A stretch of DNA of 64,000 nucleotides, from assembly GCA_945878995.1 (NCBI GenBank), contig CAMCUN010000005.1, positions 20,032 through 84,031 on the forward strand. The letters run 5' to 3'. Positions 20,080 to 30,759 of this stretch are shown here, in pieces. The stretch comes from Polaromonas sp. YR568 (lineage in GTDB: Bacteria > Pseudomonadota > Gammaproteobacteria > Burkholderiales > Burkholderiaceae_C). The stretch's first letter is position 1. The number at the start of each line of letters is the position of its first letter. The translations under genes were made by a program, and so were the position numbers. The notes beneath the pieces are model-generated. The model worked only from the letters and a program-made list of their open reading frames with translations. It ran no database searches and was not told the DNA's origin.

Positions 20080-22428
20080 TTAATCTGCACGCACTGTGGC
20101 AGCTGCTGCGGACTGCGCGCGTTCACGTTGAAAAAGGGCCTCCATTTGCGGCTTGCCTGCGATGTAAGGCTTGGGCCACTGGGTGCCGGTGTAGCCAATT
20201 TTGGCAGCCTCGGTCAGTGTCCAGGCCGGGTTGGCCAGGTGGGGCCTGGCCACGGCGCACAGGTCGGCCCGGCCGGCGGCCAAAATGCTGTTGGCGTGGT
20301 CGGCCTCGCTGATGGCGCCCACTGCAATGGTGGGTATGCCGGCTTCTTGGCGAATGCGGTCGGCAAAAGGCGTTTGGAACATGCGGCCGTAGACTGGCTT
20401 TTCTTGTTTGCTCACCTGGCCGGACGAGCAGTCGATCATGTCGGCCCCGGCGGCCTTGAAGGCGCGGGCAATGTCTACCGCGTCGCTGGGGGTGATGCCG
20501 CCTTCGACCCAGTCGTGCGCGGAAATGCGCACTGAAATGGGTCGCTCAGCCGGCCAGACCGCACGCACGGCGGCAAACACCTCCAGCGGAAAGCGCAGGC
20601 GATTGTCCAGGCTGCCGCCGTAGGTGTCTTGGCGGTGGTTGGTCAGGGGCGAGATAAAGCTGGACAACAGGTACCCGTGGGCGCAGTGCAGCTCCAGCCA
20701 GTCCACCCCGACCTCTGCGGCTGCCAGCGTGCTGGCCACAAATTGCGCGGTGACTTCGTCCATGTTGGCACGCGTCATGGCGCGCGCGGTTTGGCTCACG
20801 CCGGGCAGGTACTGCTGCTCGGAGGCGGCCAGAATGGGCCAGTTGCCTGACTCCAGGGGCTGGTCTATGCCGTCCCAGGCCAGGCGGGTGGAGGCTTTGG
20901 GGCCGGCATGGCCGATTTGCATGCCAAATTTGGCGTCTGACTGAGTGTGTATCCAGTCGGCAATGCGCTTCCAGGCGGCGGTGTGCTCGGGCTCGTACAG
21001 GCCCGGGCAGCCGGGGGTAATGCGGCCTGTGTCACTCACGCAGGTCATCTCGGCAAACACCAGGCCCGCACCACCCATGGCGCGCGCGCCCAGGTGGACC
21101 AGGTGGTAGTCGCCCACCAAGCCGTCAGTGGCCGAGTACTGCGCCATGGGCGAGACCACAATGCGGTTTTTCAGCGTCATGCCGCGCAGCGTGTAGGGCG
21201 TGAACATGGGGGGCGGGGCGCTTTTCGTGTTCTCAATGGGGGCTGGCAAGCCCGCTTGGCTGGCAAACCAGGCCTCGTAGTTGCCCAGCCAGCGGCTGTC
21301 GCGCAGGCGCAGGTTTTCATGGCTGATGCGCTGGCTGCGCGTGAGCATGGAGTACATGAACTGCTGGGGCGGCAGTTGTTCGCAGTAACGCTCGCCGCAC
21401 ACCTCAAACCATTCCATGGCGTTCCAGGCGGCGTTTTGCAGGCGCAGCACATCCACATGGCGCAGCGCCTGGTAGCGTTTGAGCACGGCAGGGATGTCGG
21501 GCGACACATGGCCGGCTTGGTCAAACTGGCGGGTCAGCTCAATCGCATCTTCAATGGCCAGCTTGGTGCCCGAGCCAATGGCAAAGTGCGCGGTGTGCAC
21601 CGCATCGCCCATGAGCACCACATGGCTGCGGCCATTGAAGTGCGACCACTGCTGGCAAATCACCCGCTGAAAATTCAGCCAGGCCGAGCCGCGCAGGTGG
21701 CGTGCGTTGGTCATCAGGGGCTCGCCCTGCAGGTTGGCCGCAAACAGGCGTTCGCAAAACTCAATCGACTGTTCCTGGTCGGCCTGGTCCAGGCCATGGG
21801 CCAGCCACACATGCTCGGGGCACTCCACAATGAAGGTGCTGGTGTGCTCGTCAAACTTGTACACGTGGGCCTGAAACCAGCCGTGCTCGGTTTTTTCAAA
21901 CAAAAAGTTGAACGCGTCGTAGAGTTTTTTGGTGCCCAGCCAAATAAAGCGGTTGGGGCGGGTCACGATGTCGGGCTTGAAGACCTCGGCGTATCGCCCC
22001 CTGATGCGCGAGTTGACGCCGTCGCTCGCAATCACCAGGTCGGCGTCGGGAAAGTCGGTGTCGGCGTCCACATCGGCTTCAAACACCAAATTGATACCCA
22101 GTTGCTCGCAGCGCGACTGCAAGATGTTGAGCAGCTTTTTGCGGCCAATGCCCACAAAGCCATGGCCGCCCGAGCGGATGACCTCGCCCTTGAAGTGCAG
22201 CTCAATGTCGTCCCAGTGGTTAAAAGCCTGCTCAATTTCGGCGGCCGTCACCGGGTCCCACTGGCGCATGTTCTCCATGGTGGCATCGGAGAACACCACG
22301 CCCCAGCCAAAGGTGTCGTAGGCGCGGTTGCGCTCATGCACGCTGATGTCGTGCTCGGGGTGGCGCATTTTCATGAGCAGGCTGAAATACAGACCAGCGG
22401 GTCCACCGCCAATGCAAACGATCTTCAT
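20080..22428 (-). CDS. Bifunctional salicylyl-CoA 5-hydroxylase / 2-aminobenzoyl-CoA monooxygenase-type flavoprotein fused to an OYE-like oxidoreductase
   Basis: N-term [23 protein letters not shown] domain; C-term [32 protein letters not shown]-family domain. Confidence 0.88.
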   Translation of the reverse strand: MKIVCIGGGPAGLYFSLLMKMRHPEHDISVHERNRAYDTFGWGVVFSDATMENMRQWDPVTAAEIEQAFNHWDDIELHFKGEVIRSGGHGFVGIGRKKLLNILQSRCEQLGINLVFEADVDADTDFPDADLVIASDGVNSRIRGRYAEVFKPDIVTRPNRFIWLGTKKLYDAFNFLFEKTEHGWFQAHVYKFDEHTSTFIVECPEHVWLAHGLDQADQEQSIEFCERLFAANLQGEPLMTNARHLRGSAWLNFQRVICQQWSHFNGRSHVVLMGDAVHTAHFAIGSGTKLAIEDAIELTRQFDQAGHVSPDIPAVLKRYQALRHVDVLRLQNAAWNAMEWFEVCGERYCEQLPPQQFMYSMLTRSQRISHENLRLRDSRWLGNYEAWFASQAGLPAPIENTKSAPPPMFTPYTLRGMTLKNRIVVSPMAQYSATDGLVGDYHLVHLGARAMGGAGLVFAEMTCVSDTGRITPGCPGLYEPEHTAAWKRIADWIHTQSDAKFGMQIGHAGPKASTRLAWDGIDQPLESGNWPILAASEQQYLPGVSQTARAMTRANMDEVTAQFVASTLAAAEVGVDWLELHCAHGYLLSSFISPLTNHRQDTYGGSLDNRLRFPLEVFAAVRAVWPAERPISVRISAHDWVEGGITPSDAVDIARAFKAAGADMIDCSSGQVSKQEKPVYGRMFQTPFADRIRQEAGIPTIAVGAISEADHANSILAAGRADLCAVARPHLANPAWTLTEAAKIGYTGTQWPKPYIAGKPQMEALFQRERAQSAAAATVRAD

Positions 22429-22471
22429 GGATGCTCCAAATGCGGGCGCGATGAGAGTACGCGCTATGAAA

Positions 22472-22492
22472 TTCAAAACCAATAGTTTAGAA
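22472..22492. promoter_or_regulatory. Candidate MarR-type operator TTCAAAAC-CAATA-GTTTAGAA
   Basis: Imperfect palindrome (7 of 8 arm positions) between divergent genes 20080-22428 (-) and 22668 (+). Confidence 0.35.
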
Positions 22493-22667
22493 CTCAATTA
22501 AATGCGGGCGTTCTGTGGGGCCATGCAGGTGAGGGTCTAAATTTATTGATGAACCTGCCCAGACCTTGAAAAAACTTGAGAACTGAACTGTTCATGGGTA
22601 AAAATAAGTTCTGAAAAGGCCCGCGCCGTTGCCGGCCCTCTTTTGATTGACCGCCTGAAGGAACCCC

Positions 22668-23060
22668 ATGAAAGTGCTTTTGCCGCCCGGTTGGGCCCAG
22701 CCCAAGGGCTATGCCAACGGCGTCACCGCCAGCGGCCGCACCGTGTTCATTGCCGGCATGATTGGCTGGGACGGGCAGGGCGTGTTCCATTCCGATGATT
22801 TTGCCGAGCAAGCCCGCCTGGCCTTGCAAAACGTGGTGGAGGTGCTCAAAGAAGCGGGCGGCAAGCCCGAGCACATCATGCGCATGACTTGGTACGTCAC
22901 CGACAAGCGCGAGTACCTGGCCGCCGGCCGCGAGGTGGGGCGGGCCTTTCGCGAGGTGATTGGCTGCTACAACGCGGCCATGACGGCGGTGGAGGTCACG
23001 GCCTTGATGGAAGACCGGGCCAAGGTCGAGATCGAGTGCACCGCCATCATTCCTGAGTAA
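22668..23060 (+). CDS. RidA family protein
   Basis: PKGYANGVTASGRTVFIAGMIGWD...VEVTALMEDRAKVEIECTAIIPE. Confidence 0.85.
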   Translation: MKVLLPPGWAQPKGYANGVTASGRTVFIAGMIGWDGQGVFHSDDFAEQARLALQNVVEVLKEAGGKPEHIMRMTWYVTDKREYLAAGREVGRAFREVIGCYNAAMTAVEVTALMEDRAKVEIECTAIIPE

Positions 23061-23120
23061 GCCGCACAGACGGCCTTGGCTGCACAGGGCCGGCCAAGCC
23101 TGTGTGCATTTGACAAAGCT

Positions 23121-23768
23121 TTAAGCGGCCTGCGCAATTTGCCTGAGCGCATCCTCAAACACCTGGGCCGGCTGGCCGCCCGAAATCAGGTGGGTGTCAT
23201 TGATGACCACCGCCGGCACCGAGCGTATGCCCGCCGACTGGTACTGTGCCTCCGCTTCGGCCACCTCAGCGTCATAGCGGCTACTGGCCAGTACCTCGGC
23301 GGCCTCTTGGGCATCAAGGCCGGCCGATGCGGCCGCCTGCAGCAACACGGCGTGGTCTTCCATGGCCTGGCGGTCACGGTGGCAGGCCAGCAGCAAGGCA
23401 TTTTTAGGGGCCAGTTGCTTGTCGGGCTGGCCCGCGGCCCAGTGCAGCAGGCGGTGGGCATCTCGCGTGTTGTAGACCCGGCCCCGGCCGTCCGGGTTGA
23501 ATTCAAAACCCACCTCCGCGCCGCGCTGGCGAATGACATCACGCATTTGCGCTTGCTTTTCGGGGGTGGATCCGTACTTTTGCGTCAGGTGCTCGCTCAT
23601 GTCTTGGCCGCCGGGCCACATGCGGGGGTTCAACTCAAAAGGCTGAAAGTGCAGCGTGGCCTGGATGTCGGGCTGCAACTTGTCCAGGGCCTCCAAAAGA
23701 GCATGCAGGCCTACGGCACACCAGGGGCAAGAGACGTCGGAGACAAAGTCGATCTTGAGCGTTTTCAT
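23121..23768 (-). CDS. DsbA family oxidoreductase (FrnE-like)
   Basis: KIDFVSDVSCPWCAVGLHAL CxxC; GIRSVPAVVINDTHLISGGQP. Confidence 0.9.
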   Translation of the reverse strand: MKTLKIDFVSDVSCPWCAVGLHALLEALDKLQPDIQATLHFQPFELNPRMWPGGQDMSEHLTQKYGSTPEKQAQMRDVIRQRGAEVGFEFNPDGRGRVYNTRDAHRLLHWAAGQPDKQLAPKNALLLACHRDRQAMEDHAVLLQAAASAGLDAQEAAEVLASSRYDAEVAEAEAQYQSAGIRSVPAVVINDTHLISGGQPAQVFEDALRQIAQAA

Positions 23769-23851
23769 GGGCAGTGAAGAAGTTTCAAAAACCCTGATGC
23801 TAGCCGCTGGCGTGACCTGGCTGAGCCCCATGCGGGTTCAGGCCGAGCAAC

Positions 23852-24211
23852 TCAGAGGACCGGTCCCGGGCTGTACATGTCGCTTGGCATGCTGGACGCG
23901 CCTGCCGCGCCACCTGACCAGGACCTGCTCGATGCCCTCATCGACTGCATGTGCGACATGTGCTCGTCCATCAGGCGCATGTGCTCGTCCATCAGCGCCT
24001 GTTTTTGCTCAGGCGTGGTGGCCGTGTTCATGCGGGTGCGCACATCTTGCATGGCGCGCATGTGGGTGTTCATGCGGTTGTGCATCTCGGGGTTCATGCT
24101 GCCCATACCGCCCATGCCGCCCACGCCCGGGTCGGCCCCTGTCTGAGCGAACACCGTCAGGGCCATGCCCGTCGCAGCCACGGCCACTGCCCATTGTTTT
24201 TTAAAGCGCAT
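23852..24211 (-). CDS. Small exported Met/His-rich protein of unknown function
   Basis: Signal-like MRFKKQWAVAVAATGMALTVFAQT then MGGMGSMNPEMHNRMNTHMRAMQ...MDEHMRLMDEHMSHMQSM. Confidence 0.6.
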   Translation of the reverse strand: MRFKKQWAVAVAATGMALTVFAQTGADPGVGGMGGMGSMNPEMHNRMNTHMRAMQDVRTRMNTATTPEQKQALMDEHMRLMDEHMSHMQSMRASSRSWSGGAAGASSMPSDMYSPGPVL

Positions 24212-24604
24212 CGAATTTTCCTTCTCAATGGTTGACACGCAGCCGCCCACATGGCTACTGCTGAAGCCCACAGATTCAGGCGACACTCGCGCCCCAAGCG
24301 TTGGTGGTGATCCTCAAGCCATGGCAGACGTTGCCTGCTGGCCGTGTGGGACTTCGCCTAGGCGTTCAAGCTCAAAGGGGGTGGCCCGAGCTGTCCAGCC
24401 CCTGAGCAATGTCTTCGCTGGGTGAGTAAGGTCAGAGCCGAATCGAGGAGCACTTGGGCACTGCCTTTAGCAAAAAATTGGCAACAAAGGGGGACGTCGT
24501 TATCCCGGCCGTAAGTGCTTGATTCATATGGCCGAAGGTGAGCTCTGGACTCGCAAAATGCGTCTGGCACGCTGGTCTGGGTGCCAAGGGTCCAATACCC
24601 CTTA

Positions 24605-24627
24605 AACTATCTTGTTGGCAGATAGTT
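24605..24627. promoter_or_regulatory. Perfect inverted repeat AACTATCT-TGTTGGC-AGATAGTT upstream of glycan locus
   Basis: Read directly; about 80 bp upstream of 24706 start. Confidence 0.4.
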
Positions 24628-24705
24628 AAGTTCTATCTGTGTCCTGTCCCCGTCGGCCATGTTGTCTAGCGTGCGCCCATGCTCCTGAGGCGGATGCTTT
24701 TTTCT

Positions 24706-26004
24706 ATGCAGTCCAATCAACAAATCGCAGTCATCGGTCTGGGTTACGTGGGACTTCCGCTGGCCGTTGAATTCGGCAAAATTCGCTCGGTGCTGGGCTT
24801 TGACATCAATGCCGATCGCATCGCTGAATTGCGCAGCGGCAAAGACTCCACCTTGGAGGTCAGCCCTGCGTCGCTCGCTCAATCCCATTCGCTGAGGTTC
24901 AGTGACAGCCAGGATGATCTCAAAGCATGCTCGATCTTTCTGGTGACTGTGCCTACACCGGTGGACCAAGCCAATCGGCCTGACATGACGCCGCTGATCA
25001 AGGCGAGCGAGACGGTAGGACGGGTGCTGAAAATCGGCGATATCGTCATATTTGAATCGACGGTTTACCCTGGCGCAACTGAAGAAGTGTGCGTTCCGGT
25101 GCTCGAGCGCGTCAGTGGGCTTAAATTCAACCAAGATTTTTTCTGCGGCTACAGCCCCGAGCGCATCAACCCGGGTGACAAAGTCAATACCCTGACCACC
25201 ATCCGCAAGATCACCAGCGGCAGCACGCCTGAAGTGGCCGACCAAGTAGATGCCTTGTACGCCAGCATCATCAAGGCCGGAACGTGGCGGGCCAGCAGCA
25301 TCAAGGTGGCCGAGGCGGCCAAGGTCATTGAGAACAGCCAGCGTGACTTGAACATTGCATTCGTCAATGAACTGTCGGTGATTTTCGAACGCATGGGCAT
25401 AGACACCCTGGAGGTTCTGGAGGCCGCAGGCACCAAGTGGAACTTTTTGCCATTCAGACCCGGCATGGTGGGTGGCCATTGCATAGGGGTGGATCCCTAC
25501 TACCTGACCCACAAGGCAGAAGAGCTGGGCTATCACCCCCAAGTCATTCTGGCTGGCCGGCGCATAAACGACAACATGGCCCGCTATGCGGCCCGCAGCG
25601 TTATCAAGCGCATGTTGCAAAACGGCATTGATGTGGCCCGCAGCACGGTGGGCGTGATGGGCGTGACCTTCAAGGACAACTGCCCCGATATTCGCAACAG
25701 CAAGGTGGCTGATCTGGTCAGAGAATTTCAGACCTGGAATGTCAAGGTGTTGGTGGTTGACCCCTGGGCCGATGCGCAGGAGGTTCGTCATGAATACGGC
25801 ATTGAACTGGTCACCCTTGAAGAATGCGCCGGTCGGCTCGATAGTTTGGTCGTGGCGGTGGCGCACCAAGAATTTGCTTCCATGAATGGCGCTGAGCTGC
25901 GGGCATTGTGCAAGCCGCAAGGGCAGCCGGTGATCGGCGATCTCAAGAGTATTTATGACAGGCATGCCTTGGCTGCTGATGGCTTTACCGTGTTTCGACT
26001 TTGA
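24706..26004 (+). CDS. Nucleotide sugar dehydrogenase (WbpA/TviB-like)
   Basis: IAVIGLGYVGLPLAVEFGK, NFLPFRPGMVGGHCIGVDPYYLTHKAE. Confidence 0.93.
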   Translation: MQSNQQIAVIGLGYVGLPLAVEFGKIRSVLGFDINADRIAELRSGKDSTLEVSPASLAQSHSLRFSDSQDDLKACSIFLVTVPTPVDQANRPDMTPLIKASETVGRVLKIGDIVIFESTVYPGATEEVCVPVLERVSGLKFNQDFFCGYSPERINPGDKVNTLTTIRKITSGSTPEVADQVDALYASIIKAGTWRASSIKVAEAAKVIENSQRDLNIAFVNELSVIFERMGIDTLEVLEAAGTKWNFLPFRPGMVGGHCIGVDPYYLTHKAEELGYHPQVILAGRRINDNMARYAARSVIKRMLQNGIDVARSTVGVMGVTFKDNCPDIRNSKVADLVREFQTWNVKVLVVDPWADAQEVRHEYGIELVTLEECAGRLDSLVVAVAHQEFASMNGAELRALCKPQGQPVIGDLKSIYDRHALAADGFTVFRL

Positions 26005-26012
26005 AGGTTTCC

Positions 26013-27071
26013 ATGCGCACTTACGACAATATCAAAGACCGCAAAATCCGCATGGCACTGGTCGGCTGCGGCCGCATCGCAGCCAATCACTTCGCTGCTA
26101 TGGAGCAGCATGCGCCTGACATTGAGGTGGTCGATGTCTGCGATGTGGACCCGGTTGCCCTTGAAAAAGCCGTCGCCCGAACAGGCGCTCAAGGCCACGC
26201 CGGTTTGACGCAGATGCTCGCCAGCACCAGCGCTGACGTGGTGGTGCTCACCAGCCCGAGCGGACTTCATCCTGAGCAGGCGGTTGAGATAGCGCGCTCG
26301 GGTCGCCATGTCATGACCGAAAAGCCCATGGCCACGCGTTGGCATGATGGCTTGCGCATGGTCAAGGCCTGCGACGACGCTGGCGTGCGCATGTTCGTGG
26401 TCAAGCAAAACCGCCGCAATGCCACGCTTCAGTTGCTCAAGCAGGCGGTCGAGCAAAAGCGTTTTGGCCGAATCTACATGGTCAACATCAACGTCTTCTG
26501 GACCCGTCCTCAGGACTACTACGACAGCGCCAAATGGCGGGGTACCTGGGAGTTTGATGGCGGTGCCTTCATGAACCAAGCCAGTCACTACGTGGACTTG
26601 CTCGATTGGTTGATTGGCCCGATCGAAAGCATACAGGCCTACACAGCTACGCTGGGGCGTGACATTGAGGTCGAAGACACCGGCGTACTGAGCGTCCGTT
26701 GGCGCTCGGGGGCCTTGGGGTCCATGAACGTGACCATGCTCACCTTCCCGCGCAACCTGGAGGGCAGCATCACCATCTTGGGCGAGAAGGGCACCGTTCG
26801 TGTGGGCGGTGTGGCTGTCAACGAAATCCAGCACTGGGAGTTTGCAGAAAAGTTGCCCCAGGACGAGCAAATTGCCTCGGCCAACTATCAGACCACCTCG
26901 GTCTACGGCTTTGGCCATCCGCTTTATTACAAGAACGTGATCGAGGTTTTGCGCGGACAGGCAGAGCCCGAGACCGATGGCCGCGAGGGCCTGAAGTCCT
27001 TAGAGGTGCTGGTGGCCGCCTATCTGTCAGCCCGCGACGGCAAGCGCATTGCCTTGCCGCTGGACTATTGA
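26013..27071 (+). CDS. Gfo/Idh family sugar oxidoreductase (WbpB-like)
   Basis: [24 protein letters not shown]; position after WbpA-like gene. Confidence 0.88.
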   Translation: MRTYDNIKDRKIRMALVGCGRIAANHFAAMEQHAPDIEVVDVCDVDPVALEKAVARTGAQGHAGLTQMLASTSADVVVLTSPSGLHPEQAVEIARSGRHVMTEKPMATRWHDGLRMVKACDDAGVRMFVVKQNRRNATLQLLKQAVEQKRFGRIYMVNINVFWTRPQDYYDSAKWRGTWEFDGGAFMNQASHYVDLLDWLIGPIESIQAYTATLGRDIEVEDTGVLSVRWRSGALGSMNVTMLTFPRNLEGSITILGEKGTVRVGGVAVNEIQHWEFAEKLPQDEQIASANYQTTSVYGFGHPLYYKNVIEVLRGQAEPETDGREGLKSLEVLVAAYLSARDGKRIALPLDY

Positions 27072-27073
27072 GC

Positions 27074-27655
27074 GTGAGCGTCTCGATTCATCCCAGTGCC
27101 ATCGTTGACGAGGGCGCACAGATAGGCGAAGGTTCTCGCGTCTGGCATTTTGTGCATGTGTGTGCGGGTGCCCGAATTGGCAAGGGCGTGTCTCTGGGTC
27201 AAAACGTCTTCGTCGGCAATAAAGTCATCATCGGCGACCATTGCAAGATCCAGAACAACGTGTCGGTTTACGACAATGTCATCCTCGAAGAGGGTGTGTT
27301 TTGCGGGCCCAGCATGGTGTTCACCAATGTTTACAACCCGCGTTCATTAATTGAGCGCAAGAGCGAGTACCGTGACACCCTGGTCAGAAAAGGCGCGACC
27401 TTAGGCGCTAACTGCACAATCGTCTGTGGTGCCACGGTGGGTGAATACGCTTTTGTGGGAGCGGGTGCGGTCATCACCAAAAATGTCCCAGCCTATGCGT
27501 TGATGGTGGGCGTGCCGGCAAAGCAAATTGGCTGGATGAGCGAATACGGCGAACAATTGGCTTTGCCCCTGGACGGAGTGGGTCGGGCCGTCTGTCCCCA
27601 AACAGGGTCTGTTTACCAGCTTGATGGGCAAGCGATTACAAAGATACAAGGATAA
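27074..27655 (+). CDS. Hexapeptide N-acetyltransferase (WbpD-like), GTG start
   Basis: [31 protein letters not shown]...[18 protein letters not shown]. Confidence 0.88.
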   Translation: MSVSIHPSAIVDEGAQIGEGSRVWHFVHVCAGARIGKGVSLGQNVFVGNKVIIGDHCKIQNNVSVYDNVILEEGVFCGPSMVFTNVYNPRSLIERKSEYRDTLVRKGATLGANCTIVCGATVGEYAFVGAGAVITKNVPAYALMVGVPAKQIGWMSEYGEQLALPLDGVGRAVCPQTGSVYQLDGQAITKIQG

Positions 27656-27660
27656 GCTCA

Positions 27661-28770
27661 ATGGAATTCATGGACCTTAAAAGCCAGTATCGGCGCCTGA
27701 AATCGGACATCGATGCCGGCATTCAGCGTGTGCTCGATCACGGGCAATACATCCTGGGTCCGGAAGTGGCTGAGTTGGAAGAACGTCTCGTGGCCTACAC
27801 CGGCGCAAAGTACTGCATCACGGTGGCCAATGGCACCGATGCCTTGCAGATCGCGCTGATGGCCCTGGGCGTGGGCCCCGGCGATGAGGTCATCACCCCA
27901 GGCTTTACCTACATCGCCACTGCCGAAACGGTGGCTCTGCTGCGGGCCAAGCCGGTGTATGTGGACGTCGACGAGCGCACTTACAACCTGGATACTCAGC
28001 TTCTTGAAGCTGCAATAACGACCAGAACAAAGGCCATCATTCCCGTCAGCCTGTACGGCCAGTGTGCAGACTTCGACGCTATCAATGCCATTGCTGCCCG
28101 CCACGGCATCCCGGTCATTGAAGACGCAGCCCAGAGCTTTGGCGCCACCTACAAAGGCCGCAAGAGCTGCAACCTATCGACCATTGCCTGCACCAGCTTC
28201 TTCCCGAGCAAACCGCTGGGCTGCTACGGTGATGGTGGAGCCATCTTCACCAACGACGACGAACTCGCCAAAGTCATGCGCCAGATCGCCAGGCATGGTC
28301 AGGACCGCAGGTACCACCACGTGCGGGTGGGCGTGAACAGCCGCTTAGACACAATTCAGGCGGCAGTTTTGTTGCCGAAGCTGGCGGTGCTGGATGAGGA
28401 GATCCGGCAAAGGCATGAGGTGGCATTGCATTACGCACTCTTGCTGGATGGCCATGGTGTCGCGAGGATTCCTGTGATCGAATCGCATAACGTCAGTGCC
28501 TGGGCGCAGTACACCGTGCAAGTCTCAGAACGCGACCATGTGCAAGGCAGGCTCAAGGATGTTGGCGTGCCAACGGCGGTGCACTATCCCATTCCATTGA
28601 ACCGACAACCGGCGGTCCAAGACCTTGAAGTCAAGCTTCCGATCGGGGATGCGGTGGCGCAGCGGGTGGTCAGTCTTCCCATGTACCCCTATATGGCTCC
28701 CAAGCTCATTGAGCAAGTGGGCGGCGCGTTGATGGCTGCTGCTTCGCAACCCAGCGCGGTCAGTCGCTGA
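27661..28770 (+). CDS. DegT/DnrJ/EryC1/StrS aminotransferase (WbpE-like)
   Basis: CITVANGTDALQIALMALGVGPGDEVITPGFTYIATAE; EDAAQSFGA; SFFPSKPLGCYGDGGA. Confidence 0.93.
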   Translation: MEFMDLKSQYRRLKSDIDAGIQRVLDHGQYILGPEVAELEERLVAYTGAKYCITVANGTDALQIALMALGVGPGDEVITPGFTYIATAETVALLRAKPVYVDVDERTYNLDTQLLEAAITTRTKAIIPVSLYGQCADFDAINAIAARHGIPVIEDAAQSFGATYKGRKSCNLSTIACTSFFPSKPLGCYGDGGAIFTNDDELAKVMRQIARHGQDRRYHHVRVGVNSRLDTIQAAVLLPKLAVLDEEIRQRHEVALHYALLLDGHGVARIPVIESHNVSAWAQYTVQVSERDHVQGRLKDVGVPTAVHYPIPLNRQPAVQDLEVKLPIGDAVAQRVVSLPMYPYMAPKLIEQVGGALMAAASQPSAVSR

Positions 28771-28778
28771 TTTTCTGG

Positions 28779-30071
28779 ATGTCTCTGCCAAGGATTCGGG
28801 CGTTTTTCCCGCAGGGTGGGGCCGCCCGTGATGTAGCCGTGTTGACCCTGGGAACGGCGCTGGCTCAGTTGATCACCATCGCCGCAACTCCAGCCCTGTC
28901 GCGTATTTACTCTCCTGCCGAGTTCGGTCTTTTTGCGGTGTTCATGGCCGCTTCCAGCTTGGCTGCAACATTGGTAACCTTGCGCTACGAGACCTCCATT
29001 TTGGTTCCCGTTGATGATGCTGACTCGGCCCGGCTCGTCCGATTGATTCTTCTTTTGGTACTCCTCGGAACGGTATTGCTGGGACTGCTCAGTGTTGGTT
29101 TTTTGTGGTTTGAGTTGGAAGTGCCAGGGCTTGCCGGCATACAAAGTTGGCTCCCCTTGGCATGCCTCGTCGCGGGCCTCACCGCTGTAATGACCGTTGT
29201 GCAAGCCTGGCTGAATCGCCAAAAGCGCTACCGCCGCATTGCTCAGCTTCGGGTGGCGCAGAGCGCCACCATTGCCGCAACGGCGCTGTTCATGGGCATT
29301 GTTTTGGAGTCGCCCCACGGGCTGCTTTTAGCCCAAGCCATTGCCTGCGGCGTGACGACGGCGGCAGCTTGTTGGTTTTTGCGCTCAGCTGCGCCTCTCT
29401 GGCACAGAGGAAGCCTGGGTCAAATTGCCATGGCGCACAGCAATGCACCAAAGTACCTGCTCCCCACTGCACTGCTCGACATCGCAACCATGCAACTGCC
29501 GGTGATCCTGATTTCTGTTTGGTTCAGTGAAAGTATGGCGGGTCAGTTCAGCATGGCTTGGCGACTCATGATGCTGCCCATGGCCTTGATCGGTGCGTCT
29601 GTGGGACAGGTTTTCATGCAGAGGTTTTCTGGACTTGGAAGCAACCCGCAAGCCGCACGCTCATTGCTGAAGAAGACGTGGGTGTTGCTTTTCATCATGG
29701 GGGCGCCGCCGCTAGCCCTGGTGTTTCTGGCGGGTGAGCCCTTGTTTGCGATGTTCTTGGGAGAGAGCTGGCGCGATGCTGGAGGACTTGCAGTCATCAT
29801 GGCTCCGATGATCCTCGGAATGTTTATCTCTTCCCCGACCTCTGGTTCTTACATTGTTTTGAATTTGCAGAAATACAGCCTTCTGTTCGGACTCGCTGTT
29901 TTTATTTATCGCCCCTTGTGCCTGTATATTGGCCATCTTCAAAATGATCTTGTCGCGGGCATGCGCTTGTGGGTTGTTTGTGAGCTGATTCAGATTGCCA
30001 TCTATCAGTGCTTGATCTGGAAAAAAACGGGAGAGCCAAGTGAATTATTTCATCGGCAAGAAAAAATCTGA
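28779..30071 (+). CDS. Polysaccharide flippase/export protein (Wzx-like)
   Basis: Multi-TM protein; LGTALAQLITIAATPALSRIYSPAEFGLFAVF. Confidence 0.8.
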   Translation: MSLPRIRAFFPQGGAARDVAVLTLGTALAQLITIAATPALSRIYSPAEFGLFAVFMAASSLAATLVTLRYETSILVPVDDADSARLVRLILLLVLLGTVLLGLLSVGFLWFELEVPGLAGIQSWLPLACLVAGLTAVMTVVQAWLNRQKRYRRIAQLRVAQSATIAATALFMGIVLESPHGLLLAQAIACGVTTAAACWFLRSAAPLWHRGSLGQIAMAHSNAPKYLLPTALLDIATMQLPVILISVWFSESMAGQFSMAWRLMMLPMALIGASVGQVFMQRFSGLGSNPQAARSLLKKTWVLLFIMGAPPLALVFLAGEPLFAMFLGESWRDAGGLAVIMAPMILGMFISSPTSGSYIVLNLQKYSLLFGLAVFIYRPLCLYIGHLQNDLVAGMRLWVVCELIQIAIYQCLIWKKTGEPSELFHRQEKI

Positions 30072-30759
30072 GTACTACGATGGTTTGTTGGTGAAGGCGG
30101 ACCTGGGCCTGCATCAGCAAATCGCGGGTCAGGTTCAACAGCGTTTGCTCCGGGGTGGTGCCGTTCTTGACCTGGGTGCGGGGGAGGGGGCGCTCAGCGC
30201 GAGACTGGCTGATCTGGGTTATGTAGTGACTTCGGTGGATAAGGATGCGGGCAGCTTCAAGTGCAGCAAGACTGCTTTTGAGCGATTGGATTTTGATTCG
30301 GCCGAACAGATTCAAGGATTTGTGTCCCGGCATGAGGCGATGTTCGACGCTGTCTTGGGCATCGAAGTGATTGAGCATGTACAGGACCCATGGCAGTATG
30401 TCCGACAACTGATGAAGATGGTCAAGCCGGGTGGCTTGGTCTTGATCACCACGCCAAACACAAGTTCATGGTTGTCCAGGGTGATGTTCCTCCTGACGGG
30501 GCGATTCCATCAGTTCGGTGATGCCGACCTGCCATATGGCCACATCAGTCCGATATCGCCTTGGGAACTGGAACTAATTTTGAAGTCGGAAGGTGCCCTG
30601 GCCATTGAAATGCAGCCTGCCGGCACCTTGCCTCCCGTTTACATCAACGGGTCTGTCCGCATGCTGGCAATGAATTTGTTGGCCTTGCTGTTGAGGCCTT
30701 TTTCCACGGGCATTCTCGACGGGTGGTGTGTCATGGCCACTGCCCGCAAGCCGGAATGA
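30040..30759 (+). CDS. Class I SAM-dependent methyltransferase
   Basis: VLDLGAGEGALSARLADLGYVVTSVDKD; EVIEHVQDPW. Confidence 0.88.
   Translation: MNYFIGKKKSEYYDGLLVKADLGLHQQIAGQVQQRLLRGGAVLDLGAGEGALSARLADLGYVVTSVDKDAGSFKCSKTAFERLDFDSAEQIQGFVSRHEAMFDAVLGIEVIEHVQDPWQYVRQLMKMVKPGGLVLITTPNTSSWLSRVMFLLTGRFHQFGDADLPYGHISPISPWELELILKSEGALAIEMQPAGTLPPVYINGSVRMLAMNLLALLLRPFSTGILDGWCVMATARKPE

Noticed and set aside
20947-22485. 512-aa plus-strand ORF
   Set aside because: Antisense shadow of the monooxygenase-OYE fusion gene; no recognisable family.
24607-25965. 452-aa minus-strand ORF
   Set aside because: Antisense to the WbpA-like dehydrogenase, which has canonical motifs.
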